A stretch of DNA of 64,000 nucleotides from Marivirga arenosa (GTDB lineage: Bacteria; Bacteroidota; Bacteroidia; Cytophagales; Cyclobacteriaceae): the NCBI RefSeq assembly GCF_030503875.2, contig NZ_CP129968.2, forward strand, positions 868,001 to 932,000, given 5' to 3'. Below the pieces are notes generated by a model. It ran no database searches. It saw nothing but the letters and a program-made list of their open reading frames with translations, and was not told the origin of the DNA. The number at the start of each line of letters is the position of its first letter. Positions within the stretch are counted from its first letter, which is position 1. Positions 54,286-63,072 of the stretch are shown here, one piece after another. The translations under genes were made by a program, and so were the position numbers.

Positions 54286-54825
54286 TTAAGGGATAGTGAT
54301 GTAGTATTCAAAAACTCTTACGACAACAAAGATTCCGAACGCCAATAGCAACTTTGTAAAAACTTTCCTCTTAGTTTGAGTCGCTCTTTGTTCAGAGGTC
54401 ATTAAAATCTTTATACTTTTGATTATTTTTTCTTTGTTCAGCCACAGAATAATCAATATCAAAATTTGATATAGTATTGCAGCTTTTAAAGCTCCTAAGT
54501 GAACTCCGAAATAGATGTCTTGAAGAATGACATTAAAAAGAATAGCGGTTATAAATAAGCAACCTAGTAATCTAGTTCTTTTAATCAGAATCAAAACTCC
54601 TCCTATTACTTCAAAAATTCCTAAAGTAATTACAAATGACTTTGAATAGCTGTAAAAGGCCCACATCAATTCCATGCCAGTCATCTCGGCTACCGTTTTG
54701 CTAGGATCAACAGCATCCACAAATTGCACCATTTTCCCCCCACCGTAAATGAACATGGCCATAACTACAACCCAGCTTATCGCATTTTCAAATATTTCAA
54801 TTTTGTCTTTTTTAGAGAAGTTCAT
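54286..54825 (-). CDS. DoxX-like membrane protein
   Basis: This 179-residue protein has four helices. The first is WVVVMAMFIYGGGKMVQF, typical of the DoxX/DoxD superfamily opening, then SYSKSFVITLGIFEVIGGVLI, where the family has an E/G-rich second helix. Helices 3 and 4 and a C-terminal helix follow. DoxX-type proteins are linked to thiol or quinone redox chemistry in membranes. It stands between the secreted protein gene and the DCC-type membrane gene with gaps of about 58 bp. Its exact activity is not known. Confidence 0.65.
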   Translation of the reverse strand: MNFSKKDKIEIFENAISWVVVMAMFIYGGGKMVQFVDAVDPSKTVAEMTGMELMWAFYSYSKSFVITLGIFEVIGGVLILIKRTRLLGCLFITAILFNVILQDIYFGVHLGALKAAILYQILILIILWLNKEKIIKSIKILMTSEQRATQTKRKVFTKLLLAFGIFVVVRVFEYYITIP

Positions 54826-54884
54826 TGTAAAAGAATTTGTATTAACAACACACAGAAGTATTAAGAGAAATTATTTTAGCGTGA

Positions 54885-55964
54885 TTATAGTACTGTAATT
54901 GTATCTCCACAACTTTGGTTGGCACTCACAATTAGACTCCCTTTTGTAGTACTACAAGTATTTCCATTCATCTGCCCATAGTATATGTCTTTACTACATT
55001 GGAAAGAGGAAGAACCGCCTGGCCCAATGGTTTTTGAGCTTCCTCCGGTGGTCACACAAATAGTTCCACCCGATTCATTTTTAAGAGTTACTGTACTATT
55101 TGCTCTTGCTTGGTCTGCTGCTTCATTATTCGCCTTTATACGCCTGTATTCTTCAGAATTGTAATATTCCTCTTTATCCTTTTTATAGAATTTAATCATG
55201 GTTTCTCTGATTAACTCTACATTTTCTACAAACTTCGCATTCCCCGGATTTTTAATCCAAGCAGCATATTCTTTTTCTTGCTTGGCAAAAGCAGCATCTA
55301 AATAATCTTGTAGCATCTTCGGTGCATTTGCATTATGTAGCGCTCGATACTCTGGGCTCATTGCACTTTCTTGTAAAGCTAGAAGTTTACCTTTCAAGCC
55401 TTTTTTCTTTTTGTCATTTATATTCTCTTCTGCTTTTTGCTTTTCTTTCAGTGCTTCTCTTTCCTCATTCGATAATTTTGGAATGGAAATAGTCCAAAGG
55501 GTATAATCATCTTTATTTTTCCAATCAGATAGATTAAAAATCCATCCATTTAAATACACTACTCTTTCTTCATGATTATCATTTTTATGGATCTTCTGAG
55601 GAATATAGCCAAAGTCTTCTTGCATCTGCTTATTGCCTTCATATCCTTTCTGTATGTAGGTGGCAGGAAATGCCCAGTTATCGGGTAAGAATGAAGCACT
55701 TGAGTTTTGTAGTTTTCCCAATACTTGAAAGTGTTCATTAGGAAAGTTTTTTTCTGGTTTCTTTTCGGTGATTGCATCCACATAGTCAAAGCTTTCAAAA
55801 GTGGCGCTTCCATTCTCTTGAAGAATGACACGATACACATTATACTCCCCAATTTTCATGTTTCTTATCTCTTCACTTTGGCTAAGAATTTCTTGTGCAA
55901 TTCCTCGTAATTGAAAAGAAAATATGGTAATTAAAGTGATCATTGATAAACGTAAATAATTCAT
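54885..55964 (-). CDS. Exported protein with Gly/Ser/Cys-rich C-terminal segment, unknown function
   Basis: This 359-residue protein has a signal peptide ending near GIAQ. Residues about 30-180 form a mixed domain with several Trp (DNWAFPATYI and LNGWIFNLSDW). Residues about 180-290 are charged and helical (EKQKAEENINDKKKKG). The last 70 residues are different: a beta-type, Gly/Ser/Thr-rich segment with four Cys (GGTICVTTGG, SSFQCSKD, GNTCSTTKG, NQSCGD). That tail could be a disulfide-bonded product or a surface domain. It heads the four-gene minus-strand unit. No T9SS sorting domain is recognisable. I do not recognise a named family. Confidence 0.55.
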   Translation of the reverse strand: MNYLRLSMITLITIFSFQLRGIAQEILSQSEEIRNMKIGEYNVYRVILQENGSATFESFDYVDAITEKKPEKNFPNEHFQVLGKLQNSSASFLPDNWAFPATYIQKGYEGNKQMQEDFGYIPQKIHKNDNHEERVVYLNGWIFNLSDWKNKDDYTLWTISIPKLSNEEREALKEKQKAEENINDKKKKGLKGKLLALQESAMSPEYRALHNANAPKMLQDYLDAAFAKQEKEYAAWIKNPGNAKFVENVELIRETMIKFYKKDKEEYYNSEEYRRIKANNEAADQARANSTVTLKNESGGTICVTTGGSSKTIGPGGSSSFQCSKDIYYGQMNGNTCSTTKGSLIVSANQSCGDTITVL

Positions 55965-56009
55965 TTTTATAAAAATTTAAATAGATAATAATATGAATGT
56001 TATAGTGTA

Positions 56010-56039
56010 AACAGAAGGCAGCAGGCGCTGCCTTCTGTT
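56010..56039 (-). terminator. Strong hairpin after the cadherin-repeat lipoprotein gene
   Basis: AACAGAAGGCAGC and GCTGCCTTCTGTT pair perfectly (13 bp) around AGGC, about 24 bp past the lipoprotein stop. The T-run on the minus strand is short (TTT), so termination is probable, not certain. Confidence 0.65.
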
Positions 56040-56062
56040 AAATAAGTTGTTATTTGAATTAT

Positions 56063-59008
56063 TTATTGGGGCGAATCACCATCGAAAACCCAATTGAACT
56101 GGTTAATCAATTTGTCTCTTCCAACTGCTCCAGTGGGAGAATAGGTAAGTCCATCAGCTCCAAGCGTGATATTAGATGGCGTATTAGCTCCATTGGCCCA
56201 GCCATTCAGAATAGCATCATAATTTGAGATAGAAATATTGGTATTATAGAGCATTCTGGACATATCTGTTACACTAGAAAGATTCCAATTTCCAAGGTTT
56301 TGATCAAAAGCATTAGCACCATCAAGCATAAATCTCATACTAGTTACGTTACTTACATCCCAAGAAGATATATCTTGATTAAAAGCAGTATTAAAAGTGA
56401 ACATTCCTTCCATACTAGTAACTAGAGAAACATCCCAATTACTTATATCGCCATTAAATGAGCTGCTAGCAAACATATAATTCATATTCCTTACACGTAA
56501 TAGGTCGGGAGTATCTGTGGCATTATAGGAAAGATTCTGACAGCCCCAAAAAGCGTTCTCCATTGACCTCCACTCTATATTACCCCATTGTTCAATGGAT
56601 AGTAAACGGCTTTTTATTGCAGCATTACTTATGTGTATAGCAGCAAATTTTCCTGTAATACTAACAGTATAAGTTCCTGGCAATGCATAGGTATGGGTAG
56701 GATTAAAATTTAGACCACTCTCAATTGTTCCATCTCCCCAGTCTACAGTATAATTGTAAACAGGAGTTCCATAATTCGGATTTGTGGGGATAATAATGGT
56801 TTCATTGGAGGTTAAAGTCTGCCAAGTGGTTATGAATGGAATTGAACCTGGAGCAGCTTCAAAAACATCATTAAGGTTTACGGTTATAGTACCAGTGGCA
56901 CCTAAAGAACCATTGCTTGCAGTACCGCTAACAGAATATGTAGCTGATAAAACAGTATTTAATTCGTAGTCAAACTTTGAGCTATTTGCCACACTTAGTT
57001 CTCCTGTATTGGGGTCTAAACTAAAAGGTGAATTACCAAGGAGTTGATAGGTAAATGTGGGAGCCCCATCTGCAGTGGCACTCAAGACGCCAAGTACTTG
57101 ATTATTAGTAGGATTTTCATCTATGGTAACCTCAAAGGGGTTTGCAATGATAGTTTCGAATACATCATTCAGATTAACAGTAATACTAGCTTGTGCTGAT
57201 GTTGTACCATTACTCACTTCATAGTTGGCTGTTAAACTCGTTTTACTTTCATAGTCAAACTGAGCTACATCATCAATAGTTAGTTCACCAGAATTAGCAT
57301 CAATCGCAAATGCAGTAGCATCATCTCCACTAACCATGGAATATGTTAGCGTAGCATTATTGGCAGAAGAAGCAGAAACAATACCTATTACTTGACTTGC
57401 TGTAGGATTTTCATCTATGGTAACTGTAAAATCATTAGCTGTTATTGTTTCATTAACATCATTCAAATTAACTGCTATGCTACCTTGTGCACTTTCAGTT
57501 CCGTTACTCACCTCATAGGTGGCCGTAAGTATTGGATTAGTTTCAAAGTCAAACTGAGCCACATCGGCTACAGTCAATTCCCCAGAACTAGCGTTTATAG
57601 CAAATGCCGAAGCGTCTCCGTCTGCTACTAAGGAATATGTTAAACTAGTACCATCTGCAGTAGTGGCACTTACTTTTCCCAACACCTGATTAGCAGCAGG
57701 ATTTTCATCTATAGTCACTGTAAATGCATTAGCAGTTACTCCCTCTGCTAAATCATTCAAAGTTATAGTAATACTACCTTGTGCTGTTGTAGTTCCATTA
57801 GTAGCCTCGTAGATGGTAGTTAATGTAGGATTGGTTTCAAAGTCAAATTTGGCTATATCGGCTACAGTTAATTCTCCAGAACTAGTGTTTATCGCAAATG
57901 CTGAAGCGTCTCCATCTGCTACTAAGGAATAAGTTAAGCTAGTTCCATCCGAAGAAGTGGCATTAACTGATCCCAACACTTGGTTAGCTGCAGGGTTTTC
58001 ATCTATAGTAGCTGTAAAAGGAGAGGCTGTAATGGCTTCAGCTACATCATTCAAATTTACTGTTATGGTACTTTGTGCTCTTACAGTCCCATTACTCACT
58101 TCATAACTGGCTGTTAATTTTGGTTTTGTCTCAAAGTCAAACTGAATAGGGTCAGCTACACTGAGTTCACCTGTAGTATTATTGATATTAAAGGCTGTTG
58201 CATCTTCACTACTCAAAATTGAGTAAGTAAGTGTGGCCCCAGCATCTGATGATGCAGTAACAGTGCCAAGTACTTGATCAGTACTTGGGTTTTCATTAAT
58301 GGTCGTAGAAAATGGAGCTAGATTAATTGTTTCGGTTATATCTTTTAGATTTATAATAATGGTATCCTTTGCAGTCACCACTCCATTTTCAGCTTGGTAA
58401 TAAGCCATTAGTATTGGATTTATTTCGTAGTCAAAATCACTAGGTTTTGCAACAGATAGCTCACCTGTATTTTCATCTATAGCTAAGGCATTGCCATTTA
58501 AGTCCGGTAAAAGATTATACACCAAATCAACGTTGCCATCAGTTATAGCCGAAACCGTCCCGATACTTATATTAGCATCAGGATTCTCATCTAAATCTAT
58601 TATGAAGCTTGAAGTGGTGACTGTTTCTGGCATGTCATTGATAGTAATTATAAGATTAGCTGATTCTGACTCATCTTCTACAGCAGCCGAAACAGTTGCA
58701 GTTATGGTTTGATGGTTTTCAAAATCGAAAATGCTGGCATCAGCTATATTAATTTCTCCCGTGGCTGGATTAATCTCGATAGCGCCTTCAGGAGACTGAG
58801 AGTCTATTGAAAAGATAATTTCACCAAAAGAGGTGCTGGCATTTATAGAACCAATTATGACATCTTCATTACTGTTTTCATCTATACTTAGAGATGTGTC
58901 ACTTATAGTGATGATAGCATCTATACCCTCCTCATCTCTTTTACAATTAGTAAATATCAAGATCGAGATTAGAAAAAGAAGTAAGTTTAGCCTTGAGTTT
59001 GTTTTCAT
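56063..59008 (-). CDS. Surface lipoprotein with tandem cadherin-like repeats, PKD-like and BspA-type (DUF285) domains
   Basis: This 981-residue protein has lipoprotein signal LLFLISILIFTNC. Seven cadherin-like repeats of about 95-98 residues follow, each with a motif like TIDENPAANQVLG, then SSGELTVAD, FDFETNP and a closing ITVNLNDV. Repeats 3 and 4 are nearly identical over 98 residues (294 bp). A PKD-like domain (YTVDWGDGTIESG and HTYALPGTYTVSITG) comes next, then BspA/DUF285 repeats (DISNWDVSLVTSMEGMF, DISSWDVSNVTSMRFM). All are adhesion-type extracellular modules. The lipoprotein anchor, not a T9SS tail, places it in the envelope. Expect copy-number variation among strains. Confidence 0.85.
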   Translation of the reverse strand: MKTNSRLNLLLFLISILIFTNCKRDEEGIDAIITISDTSLSIDENSNEDVIIGSINASTSFGEIIFSIDSQSPEGAIEINPATGEINIADASIFDFENHQTITATVSAAVEDESESANLIITINDMPETVTTSSFIIDLDENPDANISIGTVSAITDGNVDLVYNLLPDLNGNALAIDENTGELSVAKPSDFDYEINPILMAYYQAENGVVTAKDTIIINLKDITETINLAPFSTTINENPSTDQVLGTVTASSDAGATLTYSILSSEDATAFNINNTTGELSVADPIQFDFETKPKLTASYEVSNGTVRAQSTITVNLNDVAEAITASPFTATIDENPAANQVLGSVNATSSDGTSLTYSLVADGDASAFAINTSSGELTVADIAKFDFETNPTLTTIYEATNGTTTAQGSITITLNDLAEGVTANAFTVTIDENPAANQVLGKVSATTADGTSLTYSLVADGDASAFAINASSGELTVADVAQFDFETNPILTATYEVSNGTESAQGSIAVNLNDVNETITANDFTVTIDENPTASQVIGIVSASSANNATLTYSMVSGDDATAFAIDANSGELTIDDVAQFDYESKTSLTANYEVSNGTTSAQASITVNLNDVFETIIANPFEVTIDENPTNNQVLGVLSATADGAPTFTYQLLGNSPFSLDPNTGELSVANSSKFDYELNTVLSATYSVSGTASNGSLGATGTITVNLNDVFEAAPGSIPFITTWQTLTSNETIIIPTNPNYGTPVYNYTVDWGDGTIESGLNFNPTHTYALPGTYTVSITGKFAAIHISNAAIKSRLLSIEQWGNIEWRSMENAFWGCQNLSYNATDTPDLLRVRNMNYMFASSSFNGDISNWDVSLVTSMEGMFTFNTAFNQDISSWDVSNVTSMRFMLDGANAFDQNLGNWNLSSVTDMSRMLYNTNISISNYDAILNGWANGANTPSNITLGADGLTYSPTGAVGRDKLINQFNWVFDGDSPQ

Positions 59009-59414
59009 AATTTAAAGTGTTTGTTAAAATAAGCTGGCTTTAGCTTGATTATCAGTGCATTAATGGATTGTCCTAAATAAGATGAAGCTGGTAGGTGTTT
59101 ACCCTCTTTCCTAATACTTATGAGAAGTATTTCTTATAATAGGCTGTAATTAATGATAGAATTCAAGCTTTAGTTTGCATTCACAAAACAAATCTATGAA
59201 GGACTTTTCGCTATATTTTAGCTATCTAGTAAGCGCTAGAGTTTATTGATTTAGTGTTAGTTTATCTCGAGTTAGTGTTTTGAGAAGTGATGAGATAAAG
59301 AAGATAAATACTGATTTTTATTAATCTTAATGATTCTAGAGGATAGTTTTAATATGTACCAAATATATTGATTCCAACACTATAAGATTTTTATTTAATG
59401 GCTTCAAAAATTAA
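59009..59414. other. Gene-free stretch between the lipoprotein and response-regulator genes
   Basis: About 400 bp without a convincing gene or RNA. A minus-strand TATATTTG at 59367-59360 fits a -7 element but lies about 350 nt from the lipoprotein start and has no -33 partner, so I do not call it a promoter. Confidence 0.5.
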
Positions 59415-60158
59415 CTAAAGCTTACTTAAAGCCTCAATTAAAAGATTCTTACGTCTAGTAGCTAGTGGAACATCACTACCATCTTTGAGAAAAATTGTTC
59501 CACCATCTTTCTTATCAAGTCGGGTAAAATAGTTCAGATTAATTAGATGAGATCTATGTACTCTGAAGAATCCATTTGCTTCAAGAATTTCTTCATAAGA
59601 TTTCATTGTTTTAGCAATCAGTATTCTTTGATTATCTACTAGGTGAAAACGTGTGTAGTTGCTCTCTGATTCACATCTAATAACATCTGAAATGTCTATC
59701 AAGTAGAAGTTTTCAGCATCAGACAATATTAGTTTTTCAAGTTTTTTGTTAGATTTCGTGTTTTTTAGTAGAGTTTGAATTGTTAATTCATTGTTGAGCA
59801 GTGTGCTTTGTTCTTTTGCCTTGTTTATTGTATCAATTAAGTTTGATGAATCAATAGGTTTTAATATGTAACCTATAGCGCTACTCTGAAATGCTCTTAT
59901 TGCGTAACCATCATGAGCTGTTATAAATACAACTACAAATTCCGGATTCTTATATAAGTTAAGTAGGTCAAATCCTGTTCCATCACCCATTTCAATATCC
60001 AACAGTACAAGTTCTGGTTTAGTATTATTAATACATTTAAATCCAGTTTCAACACCATCAGCTTCTCCAATAATATCTATTTCAGGAGTATATAAACTAA
60101 GCAATGTTTTTATCTTCTTACGAGTAGGTTCATTATCGTCAATTATAACTGTGCGCAT
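59415..60158 (-). CDS. LytTR-family response regulator
   Basis: This 247-residue protein has a receiver domain: VIIDDNEPTRKKIK supplies the acidic pocket, phosphoacceptor Asp54 sits in VLLDIEMGDGTGF, and a VFITAHDGYAIRAF Thr and ILKPID Lys follow. A C-terminal LytTR DNA-binding domain has IDISDVIRCESESNYTRFHL and NGFFRVHRSHLINL. It lies 19 bp after the sensor gene, so the two form a LytS/LytR-type two-component system. The target promoter is unknown; the adjacent GH3 glycosidase or the lipoprotein gene are natural candidates. Confidence 0.93.
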   Translation of the reverse strand: MRTVIIDDNEPTRKKIKTLLSLYTPEIDIIGEADGVETGFKCINNTKPELVLLDIEMGDGTGFDLLNLYKNPEFVVVFITAHDGYAIRAFQSSAIGYILKPIDSSNLIDTINKAKEQSTLLNNELTIQTLLKNTKSNKKLEKLILSDAENFYLIDISDVIRCESESNYTRFHLVDNQRILIAKTMKSYEEILEANGFFRVHRSHLINLNYFTRLDKKDGGTIFLKDGSDVPLATRRKNLLIEALSKL

Positions 60159-60177
60159 ATTGGTGACTATCTTTTTA

Positions 60178-63021
60178 TCAAAAAGCTATTTCATAGGGTA
60201 CGTTTAACTCAACTCTCGTTCCAATAACTCCCTCATTATCATCTTTTAATTCATAAATTAAAAGTTTTAAGTTGGTTAAATATTTTTCATTGTAGTTACT
60301 TATTCTTTCTCTAATAATATCAGTACCAATAGATTTGTGCTCCTCATTTTTTCTTTTTTTGGCTTCTGATAATCCTATACCATTATCTGTTATTTTTATA
60401 TTAATGAAGTCATTCCTAAGCTCAAAATCTAGCGTTATTAATCCGGCATTTCCAAGTATGCCATGTTCAAGTGCATTCTCCAAAAAAGGTTGTATAAGCA
60501 TTGGAGGTAACATAAAGGTCTCTTGATCAATGTTAGGGTCAATATTTATTTGATAAGAAAAACTATTTTTATAGTAGATCTCCTGAAGTTCTAGATAGGT
60601 TTTAACTACATCTATTTCTTCTTTTAAAAGGATGAATTTCTTTCTAGAGTGTTCAAGAACTGTTCTCATTAAATTGGCAAATTTAACTAAGTAATCATTG
60701 GTTTTGATCACGTTTCCATCAAGTACCATATTTTGAAGACAATTAAGGGCATTGAATACAAAATGAGGGTCAAGTTGGGATTGTAAAGCCTGAAGTTTGG
60801 CCTCGTTTAATTCCTTCAATTGGAGAGCTTTTTCTGCTAATCGTCTAATTCTAAACCTGAAGAATAAATACGAGATGGTCACAATTAGACAAATTGATAA
60901 TGAAATAAACCAAATTGTTTGCCAATAGGGCTTTTCTATGATAAAGCCAATCGTTCTTACATCTTGTTTTACACCTTTCAGTTTTAAAATTACTTCAAAT
61001 TCGTATTTACCTGGTGGTAATCGTTTATATTCAATGATGTTTTCATTATATGATTGATTTTTCCAATCATCATCAATACCGGATAGTTTGTAATCATAGC
61101 TCAGATCATCGCTCTTTGCTAAAGAAGGTGCATATATTTTGAATGCTAATTGATTAGTTGAAGAAGGTAGACTGAAAACTGCTTGATAATCTGCGTATTC
61201 ATTATCGACTATTATGTCAATATTTTTAATGCTTAGTTTATTATCTTCATTAATGAAGATATTCTCAAGAGCGATTTTTTGAATTCCTTCAGAATGTAGT
61301 AGGTAGAGTTGTTTTTTATGAAGATGAAAATTCTTGATATGGGTGCTGGAAAGCCCGTCAGAAATACCTACGCTGCCAATTAGTTTGCCTAATTGATTAA
61401 ACACTTGAAGGCCTTTTGAAGTAGCAACATAAATGGTATCATTGTAGGTCTTCATTTGATTGATATTATGTGATAATAATCCGGATTCCTTATCAATGAA
61501 GTTGTTTAAAGTCCCATCATTTAGTTTTAGTATCCCGTCTTTAGAGCTAGCAACTAAAAGTGATGTTTCCAAGAAAACTAATTTTTTCGCTACTATACTC
61601 TTTTGTTTATACTTGATATCCCTTGAAATACCTGTCTCTAAGTTAATATCTTTAAGTCCTCTTTGACTACCAACAAAAAGTGTAAGACTGTCTTTGTATG
61701 CAAGAGAATTTCCTCTTTCAATATCGGTATTTAAAAAAGTGTAGATTGAATCTTCCTTTAGAATAATACCGAGTGTACTGTAAAGGAGAATTTTGTTTTT
61801 ATCAATCGGGTATATTGATTTGGTTGATCCAAAATTGTACTTCTTAGTTTCATTTTTTACAACATCGTACTCTGCTAATTTTTCAGCTTCTATATAGAGT
61901 TTATCAGTAAGAGGGTAGTACTCTAATAATTCAATTCTAGAAGATCTGGATTTGAAAATTTTACGGGTTTTATCTCCCTTCGAAATGTAGACATTACCTT
62001 CTTTATCTGCTGAAAAAAGTTCACCATTCTTACCAATAGAGAAATGAGTAATATCAATATTTGGTAGAAGGTCATTTTCGATGTTTACCTTTGGAATAAC
62101 TATAATACCATCACCAAAGGTGCCAAGCAAGATATTACCATCAGTGTCTTCAAATACATAAGAAATGAATTGCTTTAGGAAGATAGATTTCAAGGTGGAA
62201 CTTTCAATATTGTAATAACTAACCCCGAGAATTCTGTCTGCAAACCATACGTTGTTAGAGGTTTTATAAACTCTACTAATATTCCCCTCAGGTTTAAATA
62301 TTTTACTCAATTCTATTTCACTAGGAGAGATTTGCTTAGCACTAAATAATTGTCCCTCCGTACTAACAGCAATTAATTCATTTTTGTGGCAAAAGAATGA
62401 AAGTGCTTCTCTATCTGTCATTTCAAGGCCTATTAATTTGAATTCTTCGGTTGCATGAGAGTTGATACGAAAGAGAGAATCAGTACCAATATGGGTCAAG
62501 AGGTTGTTGTTGCAATCTTTTGTAATTGCCACTGTGGTATTTGAATTGGTTAAGATGTATTTTTTATCTAATTCTTTATTATTTACTAATCTGTATTGTT
62601 GATATCCCCTGATATATAGGGAGTTGTCAGTAAGGAAGTTGTAGTTTGGATATTTTCCTATAGAAGGGTTACTATGAAATAACTCTAAAGAATCATTCTT
62701 TACGCTAAAGATTTGTCCATTGAGATTATTACAGTATATATTACCATCATAATCTATTTTCGGATTGAAAAGAGAGGCACTTAACTGTAAAGGACTTTGG
62801 TAATTCTTAAATGCATATCCATCAAAACTAAACAATCCTCTATTGGTAGTAAACCAATAGACACCATCGGGTGTTTGATTGATGCCATAAACATCTATAC
62901 CCGCGAGTTCGTCACTTCCGAGCCTAAAATGGAAAGGGTTTTGAGCCTTTCCCGTCAAAGCAACAAAAAAAAGTACTGTATAAATAAGCTTCTTTATTCT
63001 AGATGGATTCTTTAAACTCAT
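60178..63021 (-). CDS. Membrane sensor histidine kinase, LytS-type, with periplasmic propeller and Y_Y_Y domain
   Basis: This 947-residue protein has a signal peptide (ending TGKAQ) and a large periplasmic two-component-regulator propeller with repeats such as GVYWFTTNRGLFSFDGYAFK and NGKIYVATSKG-like units. A Y_Y_Y domain follows (DLSYDYKLSGIDDDW and LPPGKYEFEV), then one membrane helix (about 700-722) and a His-kinase domain of the LytS type. The phosphoacceptor is His753 in QLDPHFVFNALN; the ATPase has LENALEHGI and ITDNGIGLSEAKKR. This architecture is common for carbohydrate sensing in Bacteroidota. It is upstream of the response regulator and downstream of the GH3 gene, all on one strand. 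Confidence 0.92.
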   Translation of the reverse strand: MSLKNPSRIKKLIYTVLFFVALTGKAQNPFHFRLGSDELAGIDVYGINQTPDGVYWFTTNRGLFSFDGYAFKNYQSPLQLSASLFNPKIDYDGNIYCNNLNGQIFSVKNDSLELFHSNPSIGKYPNYNFLTDNSLYIRGYQQYRLVNNKELDKKYILTNSNTTVAITKDCNNNLLTHIGTDSLFRINSHATEEFKLIGLEMTDREALSFFCHKNELIAVSTEGQLFSAKQISPSEIELSKIFKPEGNISRVYKTSNNVWFADRILGVSYYNIESSTLKSIFLKQFISYVFEDTDGNILLGTFGDGIIVIPKVNIENDLLPNIDITHFSIGKNGELFSADKEGNVYISKGDKTRKIFKSRSSRIELLEYYPLTDKLYIEAEKLAEYDVVKNETKKYNFGSTKSIYPIDKNKILLYSTLGIILKEDSIYTFLNTDIERGNSLAYKDSLTLFVGSQRGLKDINLETGISRDIKYKQKSIVAKKLVFLETSLLVASSKDGILKLNDGTLNNFIDKESGLLSHNINQMKTYNDTIYVATSKGLQVFNQLGKLIGSVGISDGLSSTHIKNFHLHKKQLYLLHSEGIQKIALENIFINEDNKLSIKNIDIIVDNEYADYQAVFSLPSSTNQLAFKIYAPSLAKSDDLSYDYKLSGIDDDWKNQSYNENIIEYKRLPPGKYEFEVILKLKGVKQDVRTIGFIIEKPYWQTIWFISLSICLIVTISYLFFRFRIRRLAEKALQLKELNEAKLQALQSQLDPHFVFNALNCLQNMVLDGNVIKTNDYLVKFANLMRTVLEHSRKKFILLKEEIDVVKTYLELQEIYYKNSFSYQINIDPNIDQETFMLPPMLIQPFLENALEHGILGNAGLITLDFELRNDFINIKITDNGIGLSEAKKRKNEEHKSIGTDIIRERISNYNEKYLTNLKLLIYELKDDNEGVIGTRVELNVPYEIAF

Positions 63022-63072
63022 TCTATAAGTGTTTTCTAAAATGCAGCCTCCAACTCTTAGGCGGAATAAAAT

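Noticed and set aside
59360..59367. Promoter for the lipoprotein gene
   Set aside because: TATATTTG is present on the minus strand, but about 350 nt away and without a -33 partner.
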